DNA of 64,000 bases from Streptomyces chrestomyceticus JCM 4735 (GTDB lineage Bacteria > Actinomycetota > Actinomycetes > Streptomycetales > Streptomycetaceae): NCBI RefSeq assembly GCF_003865135.1, contig NZ_BHZC01000001.1, positions 5,704,001 through 5,768,000 of the forward strand. Reading direction: 5' to 3'. The position numbers were made by a program, and so were the translations under genes. Below are positions 27,929-37,105 of the stretch, one piece after another. Every line of letters starts with the position of its first letter. Within the stretch, counting starts at the first letter, position 1. The notes beneath the pieces were generated by a model. The model was not told the DNA's origin. It was given only the letters and a program-made list of their open reading frames with translations, and searched no databases.

Positions 27929-29266
27929 TCAGCGACAGATGCCACGTTCGGCGGTGGTTCCCCGGAACGTGGGTGTCGCGGACGGGAGGGCGGAACCGTC
28001 CGACGCGTCGCCCGCGGAATCCTTACGCGATCCGGATGCCGGGCGCGGTGAATGCGGCGCGTCCGCCCCGCCCCGCGCCCGGCCCGGTACGGCGGACGCC
28101 GCGGGAGCGGGCGAGGGGGTCGCCGAAGGGGGCCGTACGGTCACCGGGCGGTCCTTGCCCAGTTGCCGGAAGAGCTGGTCGGCGTCCGGCTGGACGAGTT
28201 CGTCGCGGTCGGGGTCGTAGCGGTACTCCCGACGCGGAACGGTCAGGAACTGCACCTTGTCGGTCGGGATGCTGCGCATACCGCGCACCCATTCGTACAG
28301 CCCCCGCAGCGACGCCAGCCCCTCGTCGGTGGTCAGGGAGCTGGTCGCGGCGTCCAGCAGCGGATAGAGCCGCCCGGGGTGCAGCAGGACGCCGTTGCTC
28401 TGGACCTTGTTCACCAGCGCCGCCAGGAACTGCTGCTGACGCTCCATGCGCATGGTGTCGCTGCCGTCGCCGAGGGTTTTACGGGCCCGGACGTAACCGA
28501 GCGCCTCTTCCCCGCGCAGCGTCTGCCAGCCGGCCGGCAGCCGCAGATGTGCCTCGTCGTCATTGACGGGGCGTTCCAGGCAGAGGTCGACGCCGTCCAC
28601 CGCGTCCACCATTTTCTTGAATCCGGCGAAATCCACGATCATGTGGTGGTCGATGCGAATGCCGGTCAGCTTCTCGACCGTACGGATCGTGCAGGCCGCC
28701 CCCGCGAACTCGAACGCCCAGTTGAACTGGATGAATTGCGGCACCGACTGCTTTCCGTCGGAACGCTTGCAGGCGGGAATGCGCACCATCAGATCGCGCG
28801 GGATGCTGACCGCCGTCGCGCTCCTGCGGTCCGCCGCCGCGTGCAGCAGGATCGCGGTGTCCGAGCGCTGGGTGCCGTTGTCCTCGCCGTACTTGCCGTT
28901 GGACTCCCCGGAGCGCCGGTCGGAGCCGATCAGCAGGACGTTCTCCGCGCCCCCGGGCTCCGACTTGGGCCGCTCCGCCTCGTACTTCTCCAGCTCGTTG
29001 CGGGTGTCGTGGTCGGTACGGATGTTGCCGTCCAGCCTGGTGTAGAGCAGCCAGCCGGTGCCGGTCGCGGCCAGCAGCAGCCCGGCGAGCCCGAGGGCGG
29101 TCCAGCGCGCCCATCGCCGTCCGGGGCGCGGACCGGTGGCCGTCGCGCCGCTCTCCGCGGTGAGGTCCAGCGGCGGGGCCGCGGGCGGGGCCGGGCGTGC
29201 GCCCGGCGCGCCGTCGGCGTCCCGCGGGCCGGGCCGGCCGGAAGGGTTCTCCGGGCTGTCGCTCAC
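27929..29266 (-). CDS. LCP family glycopolymer transferase (5 of 5)
   Basis: 445 aa from GTG 29266, chosen because the protein then opens VSDSPENPSGRPG like related LCP heads; the frame extends to 29344. TM helix ~LGLAGLLLAATGTGWLLY. LCP motifs: NVLLIGSDRRSGESN, RSDTAILLHA, VSIPRDLMVRIP, DHHMIVDFAGF, YVRARKTLGDGSDTMRMERQQ. After the LCP domain comes a Pro/Ser/Ala-rich tail rather than LytR_C, so it is the shorter type. The gap to the next gene (27698-27928) is richer in A/T than its surroundings and probably holds that gene's promoter. Confidence 0.92.
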   Translation of the reverse strand: MSDSPENPSGRPGPRDADGAPGARPAPPAAPPLDLTAESGATATGPRPGRRWARWTALGLAGLLLAATGTGWLLYTRLDGNIRTDHDTRNELEKYEAERPKSEPGGAENVLLIGSDRRSGESNGKYGEDNGTQRSDTAILLHAAADRRSATAVSIPRDLMVRIPACKRSDGKQSVPQFIQFNWAFEFAGAACTIRTVEKLTGIRIDHHMIVDFAGFKKMVDAVDGVDLCLERPVNDDEAHLRLPAGWQTLRGEEALGYVRARKTLGDGSDTMRMERQQQFLAALVNKVQSNGVLLHPGRLYPLLDAATSSLTTDEGLASLRGLYEWVRGMRSIPTDKVQFLTVPRREYRYDPDRDELVQPDADQLFRQLGKDRPVTVRPPSATPSPAPAASAVPGRARGGADAPHSPRPASGSRKDSAGDASDGSALPSATPTFRGTTAERGICR

Positions 29267-29448
29267 GTGTGCGTCCCCATCCCTCCGGAGTCGGCGTCCC
29301 GCCCACGCGGGCCACCGTCCGGGGGCGGACGGGCGGGCCCGCAAGGGCGTCCGTATCCCAAGATCATGACCCGCCCGGCGCGTACCGGCCCCTCACGGAG
29401 GGTCAGGCGTGCGCCGGACGGGGGAAAGGGGGGCGGGAGTCCGTCCCG

Positions 29449-30201
29449 TCAGACCGCGCGGTGCGTCACCCGCTCGCTCTCCTCGCGCCGCGCCAGGCCG
29501 TCCGCCGCCAGCCGCTCGACATTGCGGCACAGGACGACCGAGCCGCCCGCGGCCAGCGGGGCGAACAGTCCGGCGGACAGGCCCGCCCAGGTGTCGTACG
29601 GCAGGCCGGACAGCAGCCGGGACCCCTCGCCCAGTCCGCGCTCCGCGGCGTCGGCCAGCGCCGCCGCCACGACCTCGGCGCCGGTCAGCTCCCGGCCGTC
29701 CACGGCGAGCGCCGGGTCCTGCGGGGAGACGGGCGCGTACGGCGCGAACCGGTCGCCCTGGCTCGGCACCTCGACCGCGTAGTCCGCGAAGCCCTGCGGC
29801 GCCTGCGGGAAGCGGCCGCCCAGCGGGCGCAGCGCCAGCGCCACCCGCTCGCCCGTGCAGGCGCGGGCCTCCTCCAGGGTGTCGGGGCCGCTCACGACGA
29901 GGTCCGCCGCGCCCGGGTCGCCGCCGACGTCCGCGACCACGCCGACCGAGGAGCAGGCCAGCAGCCAGACGGCGGTCTGCCAGTGCGCGGGCAGCAGCAG
30001 TGCCAGGCGGTCGCCGGGTTCGGCGGCGAGGTCGCCCTGGAGGTAGTTGGCGGTCTTCGCCACCCAATTGGCGAAGGTGGCGACGGACAGTTCCACGCGC
30101 TCGCCGGTGGCGTCGTCGTAGAAGGTCACGAGCGGGCGGGCCGGGTCCGCGGCGAGTGCGGAACGCAGCAGGTCGGCGGGGGTGCGATCGGTGGTGTTCA
30201 T
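29449..30201 (-). CDS. TIGR03089 family protein (truncated adenylate-forming-like)
   Basis: 250 aa. It resembles the N-terminal half of an AMP-forming acyl-CoA synthetase: an opening TPADLLRSALAADP, LVTFYDDATGERVELS, NWVAKTANYLQ and RLALLLPAHWQTAVWLLAC. It stops before the adenylation motifs that bind ATP and lacks the C-terminal domain, which is the normal state for TIGR03089, an actinobacterial family of unknown function. So it is not a broken gene. It is divergent from the amidase gene. Confidence 0.8.
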   Translation of the reverse strand: MNTTDRTPADLLRSALAADPARPLVTFYDDATGERVELSVATFANWVAKTANYLQGDLAAEPGDRLALLLPAHWQTAVWLLACSSVGVVADVGGDPGAADLVVSGPDTLEEARACTGERVALALRPLGGRFPQAPQGFADYAVEVPSQGDRFAPYAPVSPQDPALAVDGRELTGAEVVAAALADAAERGLGEGSRLLSGLPYDTWAGLSAGLFAPLAAGGSVVLCRNVERLAADGLARREESERVTHRAV

Positions 30202-30328
30202 CGGCGTCAGGGTACGCGCGGGGGCGGCCGCCGGTCAGCCGGACGGCGGGCGGGTACGGGGCACCCGGGCCGACGCGCCGTCAGTTTCATGAATGGCATG
30301 TTATGTCCCATTCGTTCACGCTTTCTCC

Positions 30329-31771
30329 ATGCGTGCCATTCTTGCTACCTCGATCGCCGTGACGTGCACCGCGGCCCTCGCCCTCCCGCTCGCCCTGCCC
30401 GCCGGGGCGACCACCGCGAGCCCGGCCGGAACCTCCGCCGCCGGTACGTCCGACGGGCGGCCCGCACCACGGGCCGGACAGCCCGCACGGACCGGACAAC
30501 GGCCCGCTCAGGCCGCCCCCGCCGGCATCCCCGGCAGCACCCGCTCCCTGCCCCTGCGTCCCCTGCACACCTCGGACCGGAGCGCGTCCTCCGGCGCCCA
30601 GGGCCGGTCCGCCCGCGGTGTCGCCCCGTTCTCGATGGTCGGCGTCGTCTGGGACGACCCGGCGGCCGAACTGCACGGCGACGTCCAGGTCCGTACCCGC
30701 CCCGTCGGCGGCACCGGCTGGTCCGGCTGGCAGGACGTCCAGGCGCACGACGACGACGCCCCCGACCCGCGGTCCGCCGAGCGCCGGGGCGGCTCCGTAC
30801 GGGGCAGCACCGCGCCCCTGTGGGTGGGCGCCTCCGACGCCGTGGAGCTGCGCGTCCTTCCCGAGCGCGACGGCGGCCGGACGGCCGTACGGCGCGCCCT
30901 GCCCGCCGGGATGCGCCTGGAACTGGTCGACCCCGGCCAGGACACCCCGCAGGTGCGGGCGGCACGGACCGGTGAACAGTCCTCCGGCGACCGCCGCCCG
31001 AAGCCACCCCGCAATTCCGGAAGCGTCGGCTCCGCCCTCGACGCCCTGCTCGGCGGCGTCTTCCGCCTCCCGGCGCTGGGCAAGCCCGCCGGCCCCGGCG
31101 ACGACTACGACGACGAGCCCACCCCCCGCCCCACCGCCACCTCACGCCCCACCACCCCCCGTTCCCACGTCGGCCCGCGCCCCGCCATCGTCACCCGGGC
31201 CGGCTGGGGCGCCGACGAGCGGCTGCGCGAGCGGCAGTTCGCGTACACCAGGACCGTCCGGGCGGCCTTCGTCCACCACAGCGCCACCGGCAACAACTAC
31301 ACCTGCCGGCAAGCCCCTTCGGTGCTGCGCGCCATCTACCGCTTCCACGTCAAGAGCAGCGGCTGGCGCGACATGGGCTACAACTTCCTCATCGACAAGT
31401 GCGGCACCGTCTACGAGGGCCGCGCGGGCGGCGTGGCCAAGCCGGTGATGGGCGCGCACACCCGCGGTTTCAACCAGAACAGCATGGGCATCGCTGTCCT
31501 CGGGGCGTTCGAGAATGCAAATCCGCCCGCCGCGGCCGTGTCCGCGGTGGCGAAACTGACGGCCTGGAAGCTCGGCCTGTACGGAGTCGACCCGCGCGCC
31601 GTCACGACCCTGGTGTCCGGCGGCGGCAACCGGTTCCCGAAGGGCACCAGGGCTAAGCTGCACGCCATCTCGGGGCACCGGGACGGCTTCAACACCAGGT
31701 GCCCCGGTGAGCGCCTGTACAGAAAGCTCGGCACCGTGCGCGATGCGGCGGCCCGCCTCCAGGGGCGCTGA
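30329..31771 (+). CDS. Secreted N-acetylmuramoyl-L-alanine amidase, PGRP/amidase_2 type
   Basis: 480 aa from ATG 30329, which puts a signal peptide first (MRAILATSIAVTCTAALALP). A first region (~90-200) resembles the beta domain often found ahead of the amidase (VGVVWDDPAAELHGDVQVRTR). A Pro/Thr-rich linker follows, then the PGRP domain (~295-470): TRAGWGADERLRER, zinc ligands in AAFVHHSATG, GYNFLIDKCGTVYEGRAGG, and GHRDGFNTRCPGERLY with the second His and the Cys ligand. It should cleave the amide between MurNAc and L-Ala during growth or sporulation. Zinc ligands are complete. Confidence 0.92.
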   Translation: MRAILATSIAVTCTAALALPLALPAGATTASPAGTSAAGTSDGRPAPRAGQPARTGQRPAQAAPAGIPGSTRSLPLRPLHTSDRSASSGAQGRSARGVAPFSMVGVVWDDPAAELHGDVQVRTRPVGGTGWSGWQDVQAHDDDAPDPRSAERRGGSVRGSTAPLWVGASDAVELRVLPERDGGRTAVRRALPAGMRLELVDPGQDTPQVRAARTGEQSSGDRRPKPPRNSGSVGSALDALLGGVFRLPALGKPAGPGDDYDDEPTPRPTATSRPTTPRSHVGPRPAIVTRAGWGADERLRERQFAYTRTVRAAFVHHSATGNNYTCRQAPSVLRAIYRFHVKSSGWRDMGYNFLIDKCGTVYEGRAGGVAKPVMGAHTRGFNQNSMGIAVLGAFENANPPAAAVSAVAKLTAWKLGLYGVDPRAVTTLVSGGGNRFPKGTRAKLHAISGHRDGFNTRCPGERLYRKLGTVRDAAARLQGR

Positions 31772-31844
31772 AAGTCCGTTCGAAAGTATCTGCCTACACT
31801 GGTCCGCCGACCGGCCGACCCCAGCAGGAAGCAGAGAAGCCAAG

Positions 31845-32927
31845 GTGACTGAAGCGATCCTCCTGGTCGGCGGCAAGGGCACCCGGTTGCGCCCGCTGAC
31901 GGTGCACACGCCCAAGCCGATGGTCCCGGCCGCCGGTGTCCCCTTCCTCACCCACCAACTGGCGCGCGCCCGCGCCGCGGGCGTGGAGCACATCGTGCTG
32001 GCCACGTCCTACCTCGCCGAAGTGTTCGAGCCGTATTTCGGCGACGGGTCGGCGCTCGGTCTGCACCTGGAGTACGTCACCGAGGAGGAGCCGCTGGGCA
32101 CCGGCGGCGCCATCCGCAACGTCGCCTCCCGCCTGCACTCGGCACCCGGCGACCCGGTCCTGATCTTCAACGGCGACATCCTCACCGGGCTGGACATCGC
32201 GGCCCTGGTGGACACCCACCGCACCACCGGCGCCGACGTCTCGCTGCACCTGACCAAGGTGGCCGACCCGCGCGCCTTCGGCCTGGTGCCGACCGACGGG
32301 ACCGGCCGGGTGACCGCCTTCCTGGAGAAGCCGCAGACGCCCGAGGAGATCGTCACCGACCAGATCAACGCGGGCGCCTACGTCTTCGACCGCTCGGTCA
32401 TCGACACCATCCCGGCCGGCCGCCCGGTCTCCGTCGAACGCGAGACCTTCCCCGGCCTGCTGGCCGACGGTGCCCACCTCCAGGGCATGGTCGACTCCAC
32501 CTACTGGCTCGACCTGGGTACCCCGCAGGCCTTCGTGCGCGGCTCCGCCGACCTGGTGCTGGGCCGCGCGCCGTCCCCGGCCGTCCCCGGCCGCTGCGGC
32601 GACCGCCTGGTCATGGACACCGCCGACGTGGCACCCGACGCCAAGATCACCGGCGGTTCGTCGGTCGGCCCCCGCGCCCGGGTCGGCGCGGGCGCGCGCA
32701 TCGACGGCAGCGCCGTCCTGGAGGGCGCGGTCGTCGAGCCGGGCGCCCGCGTCCGCGACTCGCTGATCGGCGCCGGGGCGCGCATCGGGGCGCGCACGGT
32801 GCTGGAGGGCGCGGTCATCGGCGACGGCGCCCGCATCGGCGCCGACAACGAGCTGCGGGACGGCATACGGGTGTGGTGCGGCGCCGAGATACCCGAGGCG
32901 TCGGTCCGCTTCTCCTCCGACCAGTAG
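31845..32927 (+). CDS. Sugar-phosphate nucleotidyltransferase (mannose-1-phosphate guanylyltransferase type)
   Basis: 360 aa, GTG start. The N-terminal nucleotidyltransferase domain shows AILLVGGKGTRLRPLT, KPMVPAAGVPFL, EEPLGTGGAIRN and the metal-binding FNGDIL. The C-terminal part is a left-handed beta helix of hexapeptide repeats (about residues 255-345: IGPRARVGAGARI-like units). This architecture fits eukaryote-type GDP-mannose pyrophosphorylases or UDP-/dTDP-sugar enzymes; substrate cannot be settled by eye. With manA and manB 15-18 kb downstream, GDP-mannose production is the best guess. It closely follows the amidase gene on the same strand. Confidence 0.88.
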   Translation: MTEAILLVGGKGTRLRPLTVHTPKPMVPAAGVPFLTHQLARARAAGVEHIVLATSYLAEVFEPYFGDGSALGLHLEYVTEEEPLGTGGAIRNVASRLHSAPGDPVLIFNGDILTGLDIAALVDTHRTTGADVSLHLTKVADPRAFGLVPTDGTGRVTAFLEKPQTPEEIVTDQINAGAYVFDRSVIDTIPAGRPVSVERETFPGLLADGAHLQGMVDSTYWLDLGTPQAFVRGSADLVLGRAPSPAVPGRCGDRLVMDTADVAPDAKITGGSSVGPRARVGAGARIDGSAVLEGAVVEPGARVRDSLIGAGARIGARTVLEGAVIGDGARIGADNELRDGIRVWCGAEIPEASVRFSSDQ

Positions 32928-33050
32928 GCCGGAGGCCGGAGGACGGCACACGGGCACCACCCGGGAGGCCGCCCGTGCCCGGCCCCCTCAGGAACCCCAC
33001 CAGAACCTGGGCCCCCGCCACCGCCCACCCGCATCACTTACCCTGGCCGG

Positions 33051-33965
33051 ATGCCCGCCGCCCTCCGCCGCACCTGGACCCCGCCCGGTCCGTACGACCT
33101 GCACCGCACCCTCGGTGTGCTCGGTCGCGGCCCCGGCGACCCGGCGTTCCGGGTGGTGGACGGCGCGGTCTGGCGGGCCAGCCGTACGCCGCGGGGGCCG
33201 GCCACCTTGTGCGTACGGACCCTGCCCGGCGCCGGGCAGGTCGAGGCCGAGGCGTGGGGTCCCGGGGCCGAGTGGATGCTGGACGGGTTGCCCGCCCTGC
33301 TGGGGGAGGGCGACGATCCCGCGGCCTTCACCCCGCGCCACCGCCTCGTCCACGAGGCGCGCCGCCGCCACCCCGGCGTACGGCTCGCCCGCACCGGCCT
33401 GGTCCTGGAGTCACTGATCCCCTCGATCCTGGAGCAGAAGGTCACCGCCGACGAGGCGTACCGCGCCTGGCGCCTGCTGCTCCAGCGGCACGGCGAGCCC
33501 GCGCCCGGCCCGTTCGAGCGGCTGCGGGTGATGCCCGATCCGCGCGGCTGGGCGCTGATCCCGTCGTGGGAGTGGCACCGCGCGGGCGTCGACCACAAGC
33601 GTTCGGCCACGATCCTGCGCGCCGTACGGGTCGCCCGCCGCCTCGAAGAGGCCGCGGCCATGGACCTCCCGGACGCCCTGCGCCGGCTCCAGCTCGTCCA
33701 GGGCATCGGCCCGTGGACGGCCGCCGAGGCACTCCAGCGCTCCAACGGCGCGCCGGACGCGATCACCGTCGGCGACCTGCACCTGCCGCGCATCGTCGGC
33801 TACGCGCTGACCGGGCGGCGCGACGGCACCGACGAGCAGATGCTCGACCTGCTCGCCCCGTACGAGGGACAGCGGCACCGCGCCGCCCGCTTCATCCTGC
33901 TGTCGGGCCGGACCCTGCCGCGCCGCGCCCCGCGCTTCCCCGTGGGGGACATCGCCCGGCTGTAG
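33051..33965 (+). CDS. DNA-3-methyladenine glycosylase family protein (HhH-GPD, AlkA-like)
   Basis: 304 aa. The helix-hairpin-helix is LQLVQGIGPWTAAEAL, and the catalytic Asp of the GPD loop is likely the D in ITVGDLHLPRIVGYAL. IPSILEQKVTADEAYRAW is the standard helix of the family. The N-terminal ~90 residues form a beta domain with GDPAFRVVDGAVWRAS. It should excise alkylated bases in base-excision repair. It stands alone, almost touching the convergent fbiB gene (33 nt). Confidence 0.9.
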   Translation: MPAALRRTWTPPGPYDLHRTLGVLGRGPGDPAFRVVDGAVWRASRTPRGPATLCVRTLPGAGQVEAEAWGPGAEWMLDGLPALLGEGDDPAAFTPRHRLVHEARRRHPGVRLARTGLVLESLIPSILEQKVTADEAYRAWRLLLQRHGEPAPGPFERLRVMPDPRGWALIPSWEWHRAGVDHKRSATILRAVRVARRLEEAAAMDLPDALRRLQLVQGIGPWTAAEALQRSNGAPDAITVGDLHLPRIVGYALTGRRDGTDEQMLDLLAPYEGQRHRAARFILLSGRTLPRRAPRFPVGDIARL

Positions 33966-33998
33966 TGCCGGCCGGGCGGTGCCCCCGCGCGTACGGGC

Positions 33999-35375
33999 TC
34001 AGCGCACCACCACGAAGTCGTCCCCCGAGCGGTCCGGCCGCGGCCGGGGCGGTGCCGCCGGGCGGCCCACGGCCACCGCGCCCATCGGGTCCCAGTCCGC
34101 CGGCAGGTCCAGCGCCTCGCGGACGACGTCGCGGCAGAACATCGTCGAGGACACCCACGCCGACCCCAGCCGCTCCCCGGCCAGCGCGACCAGGAAGTTC
34201 TGGATGCCGGCGCCGTTGGCGACGACGAACATCTCCCGCTCGGCCGCGCTGCGCCGCGCGTCCGGATACGTGTGCGAGCCGTCCATGACCAGGCAGGGCA
34301 CGACCAGGTACGGCGCGTTGCGCAGCACGTCGCCCCGGCGCACCCGCCTGGCGATCGACTCCTCGCTGAAACCGTCGCCGCGCAGGTCGGCGATCCAGGC
34401 GTCCCGCATGGCGTCCAGCAGCCCGGTGCGGGCCTCCTCGGTCTCCAGCAGGACGAACCGCCAGGGGGTGGTGTGGTGCGGCGCGGGCGCGGTGACGGCC
34501 GCGGCGACCGCGCGCCGGACCGCGCCGGGGTCCACCGGGTCGTCGGTGAACTCGCGGACCGTACGCCGCAGGGTCACCGCTTCCCGTACGGCCTCGGAGG
34601 TGCCCAGCCGGAACATGTCGTTCGGGGCGGAGCGCACCAGGTCCCGGGCCCCGGCGTCGTCCGCGTCGCCGTCCGGGCCGTCCTCGCGGACCACGTGCGG
34701 CAGCCCGCGGACCACCGCCACCGGCAGCCCGGCCGCCTTGCCCTTCACCAGGTCGCCCGCCGCCGCCAGTTCGTCGGCGGTGGCGACGATCGTCGCGCTG
34801 AGCGGGTTGCCGTACGCGTCCGTGCCGCCGCGCAGGTCGTCCAGCACCCGGACCCCGGCCGCGCCGATCGCGACATCGGTCAGCCCGCTGCGCCACGGCC
34901 GCCCGAAGGTGTCGCTGACGACGACACCGACCCGTACGCCCAGCGCTTCCCGCAGCCCGTCGCGGATGGCGCGCGCCGAGGCGTCCGGGTCCTCGGGCAG
35001 CAGCAGGACGGTGCCGGCCGGCGTGTTGGAGGCGTCGACGCCCGCCGCCGCCATGACCAGGCCCTGCCGGTTCTCGACGATGCGCAGGGTGCCGCGGCGC
35101 GCCACGACCCGTACGGTCTCCTGGTCGATGGCGGCCTCGCGGTCGGTGGCCTCCATGATCCGGCCCTCGGCCTTGCTGATGATCTTCGAGGTCACCAGCA
35201 GGACGTCACCGTCGGCGAGACCGGGCAGCCCGTCGGCGGTGGCCGCGGCCGCGATGATTTTGGCGAGGTCGTCGCCGTCCCGCACCTCGGGGATGCCGGG
35301 CAGCGCCCACACCCGGTAGGCCGGGGCCTCCCCGGGGGCGCTCGGGGCGGCCGGTGCGGGCCCGGAGGCGGTCAC
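33999..35375 (-). CDS. fbiB: Coenzyme F420-0:L-glutamate ligase / C-terminal flavin reductase domain
   Basis: 458 aa; GTG 35375 overlaps the fbiA stop by 4 nt. The N-terminal CofE domain (~1-255) has [31 protein letters not shown] and the conserved [20 protein letters not shown]; it adds L-glutamates to F420-0. The C-terminal domain (~265-458) is an FMN-dependent nitroreductase fold: [20 protein letters not shown] and [13 protein letters not shown]. This matches the two-domain FbiB of actinobacteria, in which the second domain reduces dehydro-F420-0. Both domains are intact. Confidence 0.96.
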   Translation of the reverse strand: MTASGPAPAAPSAPGEAPAYRVWALPGIPEVRDGDDLAKIIAAAATADGLPGLADGDVLLVTSKIISKAEGRIMEATDREAAIDQETVRVVARRGTLRIVENRQGLVMAAAGVDASNTPAGTVLLLPEDPDASARAIRDGLREALGVRVGVVVSDTFGRPWRSGLTDVAIGAAGVRVLDDLRGGTDAYGNPLSATIVATADELAAAGDLVKGKAAGLPVAVVRGLPHVVREDGPDGDADDAGARDLVRSAPNDMFRLGTSEAVREAVTLRRTVREFTDDPVDPGAVRRAVAAAVTAPAPHHTTPWRFVLLETEEARTGLLDAMRDAWIADLRGDGFSEESIARRVRRGDVLRNAPYLVVPCLVMDGSHTYPDARRSAAEREMFVVANGAGIQNFLVALAGERLGSAWVSSTMFCRDVVREALDLPADWDPMGAVAVGRPAAPPRPRPDRSGDDFVVVR

Positions 35376-36328
35376 GCGCGGACCTCCTCGGCCAGCGCCA
35401 GGGCCGCCCGGGCCATCGCGGCCGTCGCGTCCAGGTCCGTCATCATCAGCGGTACGGCCTGGCAGCGGATGCCTGCCTCCTCGACCTCGGGCACCGCGCC
35501 CGCGTCCACCGTGTCGACGAGCCAGCCGTCCAGCAGGCCGGAGCCGTAGTGCTTGGCCACCGCGGCCGCCGTCGACTCGACGCCGACCGCCGCGAGAACC
35601 TTGTCCGCCATCCCGCGCACCGGCGCGTCCCCGACGATCGGCGACAGCCCGACCACCGGCACCCCGGCGTCCGCGATCGCCTCCCGGATGCCCGGCACCG
35701 CCAGGATCGTGCCGACGCTCACCACCGGGTTGGACGGCGGGAAGAGCACCACGTCGGCCTCGGCGATCGCCTCCAGCACGCCCGGCGCGGGCTTGGCCTG
35801 CTCGGCGCCGACCGGCACCACCGCGTGCGCGTCCACCGAGGCGCGCAGCCGTACCCAGTACTCCTGGAAGTGGACGGCCTTGCGCTCGCCGTCGACGTCC
35901 ACGGCGACATGGGTCTCGACCCGGTCGTCGGACATCGGCAGCAGCCGCACGCCCGGCTTCCACCGCGCGCACAGCGCCTCGGTCACCGCGCTGAGCGGGT
36001 AGCCGGCGCCGAGCATCTGGGTACGGACGATGTGGGTGGCGAAGTCGCGGTCGCCCAGCCCGAACCACTCGGGCCCGACCCCGTATGCCGCCAACTCCTC
36101 CTTCACCCGGAAGGTTTCGTCGGCCCGGCCCCAGCCCTGCTCCTCGTTGATGCCGCCGCCGAGCGTGTACATCACGGTGTCGAGGTCGGGGCAGACCTTC
36201 AGCCCGAACAGATGGATGTCGTCACCGGTGTTGCCGATGACCGTGATGTCGGCGTCCGGCGCCGCTGCTTTCACACCCCGCAGGAAGCGGGCGCCGCCGA
36301 TGCCGCCGGCGAGAACCACAATGCGCAT
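35372..36328 (-). CDS. fbiA: 2-phospho-L-lactate / phosphoenolpyruvyl transferase of F420 synthesis
   Basis: 318 aa. CofD/FbiA signature: [16 protein letters not shown] at the N terminus, [35 protein letters not shown] and [14 protein letters not shown]. It joins the activated phospho-lactyl or phosphoenolpyruvyl guanosine moiety to the deazaflavin Fo. It overlaps fbiB by 4 nt and starts 12 nt after the cysteine dioxygenase stop, so the three genes should share one transcript. Confidence 0.96.
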   Translation of the reverse strand: MRIVVLAGGIGGARFLRGVKAAAPDADITVIGNTGDDIHLFGLKVCPDLDTVMYTLGGGINEEQGWGRADETFRVKEELAAYGVGPEWFGLGDRDFATHIVRTQMLGAGYPLSAVTEALCARWKPGVRLLPMSDDRVETHVAVDVDGERKAVHFQEYWVRLRASVDAHAVVPVGAEQAKPAPGVLEAIAEADVVLFPPSNPVVSVGTILAVPGIREAIADAGVPVVGLSPIVGDAPVRGMADKVLAAVGVESTAAAVAKHYGSGLLDGWLVDTVDAGAVPEVEEAGIRCQAVPLMMTDLDATAAMARAALALAEEVRA

Positions 36329-36340
36329 GGTCCCAGCATG

Positions 36341-36838
36341 TCAGCCGGTGACCGTCTCGTGGGAGGCGCCCGCCGCGCACCGGGCGCTGTGCATCGGCAT
36401 GTCGGTCAGGCCGGGGAAGTACACGTGCAGGCTGACGGCGGGGGTGAGCGCGGTGTTGACGACCTCGTGGACGTACCCCGGGGCGAAGACGCGCTGCGCG
36501 CCGGCCGTCAGCGTCCGGTCCCCGCCGGTGGTGCGCTCGTTCAATTCGCCCTCCAGGACGGTCAGTACGCCGGAGGAGGGGCCGTGGTCGTGCCGTCCGC
36601 TGCCCTGACCCGGCAGCCAGCTCAGCAGCCACACCTCGTAGCCCGGCCCCCGGCGCAGCCGGTGGTACCAGCGGGTGGTCGCGCCGTAGCGCACCAGCGG
36701 GGCCCAGGCCGCGTGGTCGGCGGCGATCTCGCGGGCGAGTCCGGCGAAGCCGGCGACGGTGGCGGGGTGGGCGGGGACGGGCGGGAGCAGGTGCGGGATC
36801 GCGAGCGGGTCGCCGGCGATCTGGACGTCGCTGTTCAT
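36341..36838 (-). CDS. Cysteine dioxygenase family protein (cupin)
   Basis: 165 aa. The cupin metal site appears as GRHDHGPSSGVLTVLEGELNE (His-x-His plus downstream Glu/Gly spacing of type I cysteine dioxygenases) and the third His in PGYVHEVVN. The Arg/Tyr residues in RYGATTRWYHRLRRG fit the substrate side. It oxidises cysteine to cysteine sulfinate with O2 and Fe. It is the first gene of the run leading into fbiA-fbiB. A Cys-rich ORF in its 5' leader suggests control by cysteine supply. Confidence 0.9.
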   Translation of the reverse strand: MNSDVQIAGDPLAIPHLLPPVPAHPATVAGFAGLAREIAADHAAWAPLVRYGATTRWYHRLRRGPGYEVWLLSWLPGQGSGRHDHGPSSGVLTVLEGELNERTTGGDRTLTAGAQRVFAPGYVHEVVNTALTPAVSLHVYFPGLTDMPMHSARCAAGASHETVTG

Positions 36839-36982
36839 GTGCGGGATTTCCTCGGCAGGGTGCTCAGGTGGCGCGGATCGGGTGCCGCGAGGCGTGCGCC
36901 GCGGCGCACGGGGTGCGCGCGGCGGGCACGGAAGCCGTGCGGCCGGGTACTGCGGGAAACAGGAAGCTGGAGCTCGGTGGCG

Positions 36983-37069
36983 TCAACAGCTCGAACAGCG
37001 ACAGCGGGCCTGGGCAGCACAGCGGGACCCGTAGGAACGGGTCAGGCGGAGCGCAGGAATCGCTGGCAT
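36983..37069 (-). CDS. Candidate Cys-rich leader peptide (28 aa)
   Basis: Reading the minus strand from ATG 37069 gives a 28-codon ORF that starts MPAIPALRLTRSYG and ends ARCRCSSC before TGA: four Cys in the last 12 residues, the final one directly before the stop. It ends 144 nt upstream of the cysteine dioxygenase ATG. No Shine-Dalgarno precedes it, but TTGACA lies 30 nt upstream (37105-37100) with a weak -10 (TCTCCT) placed so that transcription would begin at or next to the ATG, i.e. a leaderless ORF. Cys-responsive upstream ORFs of this kind are known in mycobacteria. Stalling at the Cys codons would report low cysteine. Inference from layout and composition; expression is unproven. Confidence 0.5.
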   Translation of the reverse strand: MPAIPALRLTRSYGSRCAAQARCRCSSC

Positions 37070-37076
37070 GCATGCA

Positions 37077-37105
37077 AGGAGACCGGGTACTCGGCCCCGT
37101 GTCAA
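37077..37105 (-). promoter_or_regulatory. Candidate promoter for leader peptide-cysteine dioxygenase-fbiA-fbiB
   Basis: Minus strand TTGACA (37105-37100), 17-nt spacer, TCTCCT (37082-37077), then 7 nt to the leader ATG. The -35 is perfect; the -10 matches poorly. Confidence 0.4.

Noticed and set aside
29449..30201. Broken acyl-CoA synthetase
   Set aside because: The short form without adenylation motifs is the normal state of the TIGR03089 family.
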